Shown here: piece by piece, positions 6,598 through 12,533 of the stretch | Position numbering within the stretch: position 1 is the first letter of the stretch | Layout: each line of letters begins with the position of its first letter | Source: an uncultured beta proteobacterium | GTDB lineage: Bacteria > Pseudomonadota > Gammaproteobacteria > Burkholderiales > Rhodocyclaceae | Direction: 5' to 3' | Assembly (NCBI GenBank): GCA_903930395.1 | Contig: CAIYYE010000587.1 | Location: 1-12,533, forward strand | Length of the DNA stretch: 12,533 nt | Program-made: the position numbers and the translations under genes | Notes under the pieces: generated by a model | Seen by the model: only the letters and a program-made list of their open reading frames with translations | What the model was told of the DNA's origin: nothing | The model's database searches: none

Positions 6598-8769
6598 TCA
6601 ATACTTTACCCGGGCAAAATAGGTTTTTTCCGCTGCTTCAAGGGCTTGCCGAACGGTCACGATACCCATCTCCTCAAGCAATTTGACCTGCTTGAGGAAA
6701 ACCTCGCCGGTCGCCAGCGCATCCTGCAGGGCGTTGTGCCGCGTACCGATACTGATACCGAGGCGTTCGAGGATGACATCGAGCTTGTGCGATTCCTGGT
6801 TGGGATGGATGACCGCCGAGAGCAGCAGCGTGTCGAGTACCGGCTGAGTGAAGCGGATACCGGTACGCTCCTCCTTGAGTTGCAGGAAACGCATGTCAAA
6901 GGCCGCATTGTGGGCAATCAGCACCGTGTCTTCGCAAAAACTGTGGAAGGCGGGGAGGACAACATCGATATTCGGCTGGCCGCGCACCATGTCCTCGGTA
7001 ATGCCGTGGATGGGAATCGACTCAGGCTTGAGCGGGCACTCCGGGTCGACGATCTGGTCGAAGGTCTCCTGACGCAGCAGGCGGTTATTGACGATGCGGG
7101 CAGCGCCGATCTGGATGATTTCGTCGCCGTTGGAGGGTTCCAGACCGGTCGTCTCGGTGTCGAATACCGTGTAGGTCAGATCGGACAGCTTGCGGTCGAG
7201 GTCGATATTCTTGTCTTCAAACTTGAAGAGATCGAAGTCGTAGTATTCCGGCCGCCCCTTGCCACGGCTGCGCTCTTCCTGGTCATGCTCGATTTCGGGC
7301 ACGGCCACCGGCAGCACAAAGCGGAAGAAGGCACGGTGCGCCGCCTTCTCGCGTTCGTACCAGATTTCGCCACCATGCCGGTCGATGACGTCGCGTAATG
7401 TCAGCGGCGAGGTTTCGCTGCCGATCTGCATGGTTTCCATTTCCCACGTATAGAAGGTTTCCGACGACATCGCCGGGCCGGCCCAGATCAGGTCGAGGTA
7501 GGCCAGCCGGCCGGTCGAGGTCAGGCGGAAACGCAGTTCGCGCGGTTCGTAATGATCCTGCAGCTTGGAGGCGAGGCAGACCAGCGCGAAGACGAGCGAG
7601 TAGCTGTCGGCCTTGATCCACAGGGCATCGTCAAGTTCTTCGGTCTTGGTCGGCAGCTTGAGCTTGTCGTCGATGCGACGCTGCGCGGCGGCAATGATGT
7701 CGATACCGAGAACATCCTCAAGCGGCCAGCGCGTCTTCATCGAATCGGAGAATTCGCCCATGGTCAGGTCGAGACTCTGGCTCATCTTGGCTGCTTCGTC
7801 ATCGACAACCTTGACGAAGCGTTCGCGCAGTTCTGGCTCCATGTCCGGGTAATCGATGAGATTGGCAACGGCTGCCCGGATATTGCCGATGGTCGAGCGG
7901 CTACCTTCGGTCAGTGAATGAAGAACCTGGTCGCGCCGCGCTTCCTGCTCGATGCTGCGGGTGATGTTTTCGACCGTGAGCACGTAGCCCGACATCGTCG
8001 CATCGCCCTCCTCGCCCGAGGCGGCAAGCACGGGCACCATCTGGGCGCGCAGCAGCTGGCCGCCGCGCGTCGTCGTGATGAAATTGGAAATGGCAGTTTT
8101 GCCGGCAGCCAGGCGCTGGCGAATGACTTCTTCGGCATGTTCGACCTGGCTCTTTTCGAGAATGGAAAAGATCGAACGCCCGAGGCCGATCAGGGCGCCG
8201 CCAGCCACCGAAGTCGGCCCCTGCGACAGGGCCTTGAACTGTAGCCGGGCGCGGTTGTTATAGAGCAGGATGCGACCGTCGAGGTTGCACACCACGACGG
8301 CCTGGGCCAGTTCGGACATGAGTGCGGCCAGACGGTTCTTCTCTTCCTCGACCGAGGCCTTGGCCGTGGCGATCTGGGCATCGACATCATCCATCAGGGC
8401 ATCGCGCTGCTGAGCCAGGTCGTTGGCGGCCTGCGCCAGTTGCTGGACTTCCGGCGGGCCTTCGATGGTGACACGGAAATTGCGGTTGGCACCGAGCATC
8501 AGACGCAAGGTTTCAGCCATGCGCAACAGGCCCTCGACGTATTGCTTGAAGAGCTTGTGCAGCACGAGGACGCCCAGCACGAAGCCGAACAGGGTCATCA
8601 TCGTCCCCACCGGCAGCCGGGACATCAGGAGGTTGGTCAACAGGGTGCGCTCGGCATCCTTCATGTCCAGCCAGACGAGCAGTGAGGTCACGACGAACGG
8701 CCCGGTCATCAACAGACCGAGCACAATCACCGCGACAATGAAACGATGTTTAGCCTTCATGGCGTGCAT
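6598..8769 (-). CDS. Membrane-anchored PAS/pseudo-histidine-kinase fused to an active-type DEDDh 3'-5' exonuclease
   Basis: This is a 723-residue fusion. Order: TM helix about 9-34, TM helix about 53-72, HAMP-like linker and coiled coil (73-145), PAS-like domain (150-268), a DHp-like helical pair (275-345), a degenerate HATPase-like domain (380-490), and a C-terminal DnaQ-family exonuclease (530-695). The kinase part lacks the phospho-His (E288 at the aligned site) and ATP-binding residues (C398 and K402 for the N-box Asn residues, W429 for the G1-box Asp, and a poor G2 box). The exonuclease part is intact: D537 and E539 in DTETTG, D625 in HNAAFD, H678 and D683 in HNALQDA. It is probably a membrane-tethered exonuclease controlled by the sensory half; its substrate is unknown. 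ATG 8769 or ATG 8760 could be the start; the latter has GGA 9 nt upstream. Confidence 0.92.
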   Translation of the reverse strand: MHAMKAKHRFIVAVIVLGLLMTGPFVVTSLLVWLDMKDAERTLLTNLLMSRLPVGTMMTLFGFVLGVLVLHKLFKQYVEGLLRMAETLRLMLGANRNFRVTIEGPPEVQQLAQAANDLAQQRDALMDDVDAQIATAKASVEEEKNRLAALMSELAQAVVVCNLDGRILLYNNRARLQFKALSQGPTSVAGGALIGLGRSIFSILEKSQVEHAEEVIRQRLAAGKTAISNFITTTRGGQLLRAQMVPVLAASGEEGDATMSGYVLTVENITRSIEQEARRDQVLHSLTEGSRSTIGNIRAAVANLIDYPDMEPELRERFVKVVDDEAAKMSQSLDLTMGEFSDSMKTRWPLEDVLGIDIIAAAQRRIDDKLKLPTKTEELDDALWIKADSYSLVFALVCLASKLQDHYEPRELRFRLTSTGRLAYLDLIWAGPAMSSETFYTWEMETMQIGSETSPLTLRDVIDRHGGEIWYEREKAAHRAFFRFVLPVAVPEIEHDQEERSRGKGRPEYYDFDLFKFEDKNIDLDRKLSDLTYTVFDTETTGLEPSNGDEIIQIGAARIVNNRLLRQETFDQIVDPECPLKPESIPIHGITEDMVRGQPNIDVVLPAFHSFCEDTVLIAHNAAFDMRFLQLKEERTGIRFTQPVLDTLLLSAVIHPNQESHKLDVILERLGISIGTRHNALQDALATGEVFLKQVKLLEEMGIVTVRQALEAAEKTYFARVKY

Positions 8770-8822
8770 TCCAACAAATTTTGATGGGGGCGACTCAGGC
8801 CGCTCAGTGCAAAAGAACTGGC

Positions 8823-9194
8823 TCAGCCCACCCCGAGCATGGTTTTCACCCGGGCCACCAGCTCCTTGGTCGAAAACGGCTTGGTCACGTAGGCATCGGC
8901 CCCGATGGCGAGGCCCTTGGCGACTTCGGTATCCCGCCCCTTGGCTGTCAGCATGACAATGAGCAGTCCGGCATTCGACGGGTCGGCGCGCAAGGCTTCA
9001 CAAACCTCGAAACCGGATTTCTTCGGCATCATCACATCGAGAAGGATCAGATCCGGCGCAAAACTGGCCACCTTGGCCAGCGCCTCTTCGCCATCACCGG
9101 CGACGGCGACGCTGAAGCCTTCTTTCTTCATCAGAAACTCAAGCGAAATGATGATGTTGGGTTCGTCATCGACGATCAGGATTTTTTTGGTCAT
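8823..9194 (-). CDS. Single-domain (CheY-like) response regulator
   Basis: This 123-residue protein consists only of a receiver domain. The acidic pocket D9-D10-E11, phospho-acceptor D53 (in LLDVMMPKKSG), switch residue T83 and K105 (in VTKPF) are all present, so it should accept phosphate. There is no DNA-binding or enzymatic output domain. The gene starts 18 nt after the SLC5-fused histidine kinase, with AGGGGAGA as a strong SD, so the kinase is its probable phosphodonor. This differs from the classical CrbR and CbrB partners, which carry DNA-binding output domains. It may act by protein contact, for example on the following pseudokinase-exonuclease, or as a phosphate relay or sink. A 53-nt gap separates it from the next gene. 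Confidence 0.95.
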   Translation of the reverse strand: MTKKILIVDDEPNIIISLEFLMKKEGFSVAVAGDGEEALAKVASFAPDLILLDVMMPKKSGFEVCEALRADPSNAGLLIVMLTAKGRDTEVAKGLAIGADAYVTKPFSTKELVARVKTMLGVG

Positions 9195-9212
9195 GCGGTT
9201 TGTCTCCCCTTG

Positions 9213-11924
9213 TTATTCTTCAGGCACCGGCAACGGCACCGTGAAAATGAAGTTTGCTCCGGCTCCGGGCTCGCTTTCAACCCAGAGATTACCACCAAAA
9301 TATTCGACAATCTGGCGGCTGATGGGCAATCCCAGCCCTGTGCCCTGCGGTTTGTCGGTCATTGTGTTTCCACCCTGACGGAATTTTTCGAAAATGACAT
9401 TGCATTCTTCGGCCGTCAGACCTGGTCCGTTGTCATGTACCTCGACGCGAACCAGCCCGGCCGCACTGCTCAACCCGACCTGAACCCTGCCCGCGCCACC
9501 CGGCACGAACTTCACGGCGTTCGACAGCAGATTGATCATGACCTGCGTCAGGCGATCCCGGTCAGCCTGAACCACCGGGCCGCTGGCCGGAATGTTACCG
9601 GCCAGGGCAACGCCCTTTTCCCGGAACAGATGTTCCAGCGAGGCCATCGATTCGCGCACCACTTCACCGAGATCAACCGCACCGGTTGTCCACTCGGCTC
9701 GCCCGGATTCCATCTTGGCCATGTCGAGAATCTGGTTGATCAGGCGGGTCAGTCGTTCCGCTTCATTGACGATGATGCCGAGAAAGCGCGAGCGGTCGGC
9801 GAGGTCGAGGCGGGGATCTTCGTGCAGCATTTCGGAGAGCGCCCGGATCGAGGTCAGCGGCGTGCGCAACTCGTGCGTCACCGTCGAGATGAAATCGTCT
9901 TTCATGCGATCGAGTTCGCGCAGACGTTCGTTCGCCTCACGCAACTCGTTGGTCGCTGCTTCCAGTTCGCGCTGCTTGGCCTCAAGCTGCCGGCTGTGCG
10001 CCCGCACCTGGGTTGCCTCGTCGAGAATGTCGAGCACTTCTTCGAGACCAAGATCCTCCTCCTGCGCCACCGAGGCCACCATGACGCGGGCACTGGCCGA
10101 GCCGATCGCCCCGGCCAGTTCGGCCTCGGCAAACTGGACGAAATCGGCATCGGCCGGCAGGTTGCGCCAGCCGGCCGCCTGCCTCGAGAGCGCATAGGCA
10201 GCCAATTGCTGCCGGGCGCGCGCCGCACCGAGAAAGCGCTCGAGCAAGCCAACCAGTGCATCCGGCGATGCCTTGCCCCGCCACAGGCGGGCTTCGGCAT
10301 TGCGCGCATCGAAACGGAAGACATCGACAAAACGTTCCGCCTGGCTGGCCTCGACGGCATCCGGCCGGGAATTCAAGGACACCGCGACATAGGCGCCCAT
10401 ATTGGCGAGCATGCTCCACCACAGGCAATGTGAAATTTCGTCCAGCCCGCCCAGCCCAAACAGCGCCTGCGCCTTGAGCCATCCGAGACCGAAGAGGCCA
10501 TGCTCGACGAAACCGCTGGGCATCCAGCCGGATTTGGCGAAAGACGGTAGCAAGAGCGTATAGAGCCAGACGACGAAACCGGCCAGCAACCCGGCCACGG
10601 CGCCCGCCCGCGTCCCCTGCTTCCAGTACATGCCACCGAACATGGCCGGCGCAAACTGGGCGACCGCCGTAAAGGAAATAAGTCCGATACCGACCAGCGC
10701 ATAGGCTTCGCCGGCCAGCCGGAAATAGATGTAGCCGAGAAGCAGGATCAGTGCGATGGCAGCGCGCCGGATGCCGATCAGCAGCCCGGAAAGGTCCTGG
10801 CGTTTTTCTGCCTGCAACCAGGTCGAGTGCAGCAACCAGGGCATCACCAGGTCGTTGCAGACCATGGTGGACAAGGCGATGGTCTCGACAATGACCATCC
10901 CGGTCGCCGCCGACAGGCCGCCGATGAAGGCGAGCAGCGCCAGCGCTTCGGCGCCGCGGGCGAGCGGCAGGGTCAGCACGAAGGTATCGGGATTGGCGCC
11001 CTGAGCACCAAAATGCAGCAAACCGCCAAGCGCCAGAGGCAGCACGAAAATATTGATGAGCAGGAGATACAGCGGGAAGAGCCAGACGGCACGCTTGAGA
11101 TGCGATTCATCGACGTTTTCGACCACGATGATCTGGAACTGCCGGGGCAGAAAAATGATGGCCAAGCCGGAAAGGATGATCAGCGCAGTCCATGTCCCGG
11201 CACGCCCGGAATCGAGATGCAGCAGGCGCTCCATATCGGCACTGGCCGCCGCCCGTTGAAACAGATCGCCGAGGCCACCGAACATGCCGTAGGTGACGAA
11301 GATGCCAACGGCCATGAAAGCGATGATCTTGACCACAGACTCGAAAGCCACCGCGGCAACCATGCCTTCGTGCCGCTCGGTGGCATCGAGATGGCGCGTC
11401 CCGAAGAGGATGGAAAACAAGGCCAGGATCACGGCAATCAGGAAAGTGGAATCCAGCCCCCAGACCTCGACGCTGCTGCCTGAGTGTTGAAGCAGCACGT
11501 CGACACTGGCTGCCATCGCCTTTAATTGCAGCGCGATATAGGGCACCACACCGATCACGGCAATGACGGTCACCATGCCGGCCAGCAACTGGCTTTTGCC
11601 GTAGCGCGAGGCAATGAAGTCGGCAATCGAGGTGATGCGCTGCGCCTTGCTGATGCGGATCATCTTGATGATGACACCGACGCAGAGCAGCATCAGCGTC
11701 GGGCCAATATAGATGGTCAGGAAGGACAGGCCGCCGGAGGTCGCCCGGCCGACGCTGCCGTAGAAAGTCCACGAGGTACAGTAAACCGCCAGTGAAAGCG
11801 CGTAGACATTGGCCGAGATGATCGACTTGCCGGCGTCGGCGCGTGCATCGCCGAAGCGTGCGACCGCGAAGAGCAGCCCGAGATAGCCCGTCGCCAGCAG
11901 TGCAATGAACCAGCCGGAAAGCAT
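9213..11924 (-). CDS. SLC5-fused sensor histidine kinase, CrbS/CbrA type
   Basis: This 903-residue membrane sensor kinase has, in order: an N-terminal sodium/solute symporter (SLC5) domain of many helices (about 1-515); a STAC linker domain (about 525-635); a coiled coil (640-675); a DHp domain with phospho-His H684 in THELRTPL; and a HATPase domain with N798/N802, D831 in DNGPG and GTGLGL at 861-866. All kinase boxes look intact. No PAS and no C-terminal receiver are present, making it shorter than CrbS proteins that carry these. Known relatives control acs and carbon-source use, which fits acs immediately upstream. In the transport core LSAAT (337-341) replaces the LSTAD of the neighbouring symporter. 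Its ATG directly follows the TAG stop of the 64-aa gene with no gap, implying coupled translation. Confidence 0.95.
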   Translation of the reverse strand: MLSGWFIALLATGYLGLLFAVARFGDARADAGKSIISANVYALSLAVYCTSWTFYGSVGRATSGGLSFLTIYIGPTLMLLCVGVIIKMIRISKAQRITSIADFIASRYGKSQLLAGMVTVIAVIGVVPYIALQLKAMAASVDVLLQHSGSSVEVWGLDSTFLIAVILALFSILFGTRHLDATERHEGMVAAVAFESVVKIIAFMAVGIFVTYGMFGGLGDLFQRAAASADMERLLHLDSGRAGTWTALIILSGLAIIFLPRQFQIIVVENVDESHLKRAVWLFPLYLLLINIFVLPLALGGLLHFGAQGANPDTFVLTLPLARGAEALALLAFIGGLSAATGMVIVETIALSTMVCNDLVMPWLLHSTWLQAEKRQDLSGLLIGIRRAAIALILLLGYIYFRLAGEAYALVGIGLISFTAVAQFAPAMFGGMYWKQGTRAGAVAGLLAGFVVWLYTLLLPSFAKSGWMPSGFVEHGLFGLGWLKAQALFGLGGLDEISHCLWWSMLANMGAYVAVSLNSRPDAVEASQAERFVDVFRFDARNAEARLWRGKASPDALVGLLERFLGAARARQQLAAYALSRQAAGWRNLPADADFVQFAEAELAGAIGSASARVMVASVAQEEDLGLEEVLDILDEATQVRAHSRQLEAKQRELEAATNELREANERLRELDRMKDDFISTVTHELRTPLTSIRALSEMLHEDPRLDLADRSRFLGIIVNEAERLTRLINQILDMAKMESGRAEWTTGAVDLGEVVRESMASLEHLFREKGVALAGNIPASGPVVQADRDRLTQVMINLLSNAVKFVPGGAGRVQVGLSSAAGLVRVEVHDNGPGLTAEECNVIFEKFRQGGNTMTDKPQGTGLGLPISRQIVEYFGGNLWVESEPGAGANFIFTVPLPVPEE

Positions 11925-12119
11925 CTATATACCCCGCCGCTCGGCTACCCAGGCAGCCAGCGCGATCAAGCCGGCCCAGACGCCAAAAAGATAAAGGTAA
12001 GTCGCGGGAATACCACCCCACGTACCGCTCGGCAAGCTGAGCAGCGGATAGGTCAGCAGTGGCACGCCGAGCAGACTGAGCGCAGCCAGTCGCTGACGTA
12101 TCGGATTCGCTCTTTTCAC
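11925..12119 (-). CDS. 64-aa two-helix membrane protein upstream of the sensor kinase (CbrX-like position)
   Basis: This small membrane protein has a basic N-terminus and helices at about residues 11-30 and 38-58, ending in AERRGI. It starts at GTG (12119-12117), with GGAG 10 nt upstream. Its TAG stop (11927-11925) is immediately followed by the kinase ATG, so translation is probably coupled. Small ORFs coupled to cbrA (called cbrX in Pseudomonas) occupy the same position, but homology cannot be settled from sequence this short. Its size and layout also recall small subunits of SLC5 transporters, so it may bind the SLC5 sensor domain. No catalytic motif is present. Confidence 0.8.
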   Translation of the reverse strand: MKRANPIRQRLAALSLLGVPLLTYPLLSLPSGTWGGIPATYLYLFGVWAGLIALAAWVAERRGI

Positions 12120-12124
12120 GTTTA

Positions 12125-12232
12125 TTAAACTCCCGCCCCGGAAAAGGAAACGGCTGGCACGCCAAGCGTGCCAGCCGTTGTTGGCATATAGTCTGATGCG
12201 ACTACACGGGAGGCCACCTTATGGGCGACCAT
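12125..12232 (-). CDS. Candidate 35-aa small ORF or leader peptide between acs and the sensor operon
   Basis: On the minus strand an ATG at 12232-12230 lies 5 nt after AAGGAGG, the best Shine-Dalgarno in the window. The frame runs 35 codons (beginning MVAHKVASRVV) to TAA at 12127-12125, five bases before the GTG of the next gene. The product is not hydrophobic and is not recognised. The terminator-like hairpin 12149-12179 lies inside the frame (codons 18-28), so translating ribosomes would disrupt it. The frame is also open back to an ATG at 12295 that lacks an SD. The SD is the only strong evidence, so it could be a leader peptide, a small protein or a chance frame. Confidence 0.4.
   Translation of the reverse strand: MVAHKVASRVVASDYMPTTAGTLGVPAVSFSGAGV
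12149..12179 (-). terminator. Terminator-like hairpin downstream of acs
   Basis: A perfect 13-bp inverted repeat (AACGGCTGGCACG, 5-nt loop, CGTGCCAGCCGTT) is followed on the minus strand by TCCTTTTCC, a moderate T-rich tract. It lies 131 nt past the acs stop and 30 nt before the next gene's start. The stem is very stable but the T tract is interrupted, so it may end most acs transcripts while letting some continue into the sensor operon. It could also act as an mRNA-stability element or attenuator. Confidence 0.7.
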
Positions 12233-12237
12233 TGTCT

Positions 12238-12244
12238 CCTCCTT
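12238..12244 (-). promoter_or_regulatory. Perfect Shine-Dalgarno of the small ORF
   Basis: AAGGAGG on the minus strand sits 5 nt upstream of ATG 12232-12230. CCTCC segments on both sides (in the 3' arm of the hairpin at 12259-12263, and at 12209-12213) could pair with it and hide it, so access may be switchable. Confidence 0.55.
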
Positions 12245-12258
12245 GCCTTTTAGTCGTT

Positions 12259-12287
12259 GGAGGCAGCGTGGCAAGTTCGCCGCCTCC
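12259..12287 (-). other. Stable RNA hairpin just after acs
   Basis: Minus-strand RNA can fold GGAGGCGGCG (12287-12278) with CGCUGCCUCC (12268-12259), a 10-bp stem with one G-U pair and a 9-nt loop, starting 22 nt after the acs stop. No T-run follows, so it is unlikely to be an intrinsic terminator. It may protect the acs mRNA 3' end, or it may compete with pairing that hides the Shine-Dalgarno at 12238-12244. Confidence 0.6.
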
Positions 12288-12309
12288 TGGCTCATGCTGG
12301 AACTAAGGA

Positions 12310-12533
12310 TTAACCCTTGAGCTGTTCCAGAATGGCCGGGTTCTCCAGCGTCGAGGTGTCTTGCGTCAGTTCCTCGCCCTTGGCCAGACCACGCAGCAGA
12401 CGACGCATGATCTTGCCCGAACGGGTCTTCGGCAGGTTGTCACCGAAACGGATGTCCTTCGGCTTGGCGATCGGACCGATCTCCTTGCCGACCCAGTCGG
12501 ACAGTTCCTTGATGATACGCTTGGCGTCGTCAC
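12310..12533 (-). CDS. acs: Acetyl-CoA synthetase, C-terminal end (partial)
   Basis: The last 73 codons plus TAA (12312-12310) are present; the gene continues beyond the right edge. The visible C-terminal domain carries [15 protein letters not shown], the signature of acetyl-CoA synthetase. It contains the conserved lysine in SGK that is essential for acetate adenylation and is the site of regulatory acetylation in characterised Acs enzymes. It is followed by the family tail DTSTLENP. Acs converts acetate, ATP and CoA to acetyl-CoA in the cytoplasm. Its position directly upstream of a CrbS-like sensor and a probable acetate symporter supports an acetate-use locus. The end is normal in length and shows no damage. 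Confidence 0.96.
   Translation of the reverse strand, partial: DDAKRIIKELSDWVGKEIGPIAKPKDIRFGDNLPKTRSGKIMRRLLRGLAKGEELTQDTSTLENPAILEQLKG

Noticed and set aside
8770..8822. Possible promoter in the 53-nt gap before the pseudokinase-exonuclease gene
   Set aside because: No -35/-10 pair with acceptable spacing could be found. Only a short CTCAG direct repeat is visible.
8781..10433. 550-codon open frame on the plus strand opposite the kinase and regulator
   Set aside because: It crosses two well-supported genes and their intergenic gap in antisense and has low-complexity, His/Arg/Gly-rich composition. It is a codon-bias shadow.
12221..12253. 10-codon plus-strand mini-ORF (MGDHCLLLAF) with GGAGG upstream
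   Set aside because: It lies antisense to the minus-strand SD region. The GGAGG arises from the same complementary CCTCC/GGAGG segments, and nothing downstream on the plus strand would use it.
12233..12295. Upstream extension of the small ORF to an ATG at 12295
   Set aside because: There is no SD before that ATG and the extension covers the hairpin 12259-12287, whereas ATG 12232 has a perfect SD.
1..12533. CRISPR arrays, insertion sequences or phage genes
   Set aside because: No spaced repeat series, transposase or terminal inverted repeats were seen. The window is a compact chromosomal-type operon.

Overview
The window carries a single-direction (minus-strand) cluster from a high-GC proteobacterium. 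Protein style, the end of acetyl-CoA synthetase and a CbrA/CrbS-type sensor next to it suggest a betaproteobacterium, possibly Rhodocyclales; that placement is inference, not shown directly.

Layout in transcription order (right to left): the last 73 codons of acs (acetyl-CoA synthetase); a structured 190-bp gap holding a strong hairpin, a 35-codon small ORF behind a perfect Shine-Dalgarno, and a terminator-like hairpin lying inside that ORF; a 64-aa two-helix membrane protein that abuts a 903-aa histidine kinase with an SLC5 (sodium/solute symporter) sensor and STAC domain; a receiver-only response regulator; a membrane-anchored pseudokinase fused to an intact DEDDh exonuclease; a stand-alone DUF294 nucleotidyltransferase; a second DUF294 protein carrying cNMP-binding and CBS sensor domains; a DEDDh exonuclease homologue that has lost nearly all catalytic residues; a large VC_2705-type sodium/solute symporter with its DUF4212 small subunit; and a small membrane protein. 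A tRNA-Ser(GGA) gene with its own promoter and terminator follows at the left end. The leftmost ~127 bp are AT-richer and have no recognisable gene.

How it fits together: spacing is tight, with 1-4 nt overlaps or gaps of at most 18 nt except for one 53-nt gap, so the nine genes from 12119 down to 298 look like one transcription unit beside acs. Established knowledge links CrbS/CbrA-type SLC5 kinases to acs expression and acetate use, and links VC_2705/DUF4212 transporters to acetate-type substrates. The cluster therefore reads as an acetate (small carboxylate) sensing, uptake and activation module. The less understood part is its centre: two nucleotidyltransferase-fold proteins, one active-looking and one dead-looking exonuclease, and a pseudokinase. 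These look like an uncharacterised nucleotide-based control layer tied to acetate metabolism.
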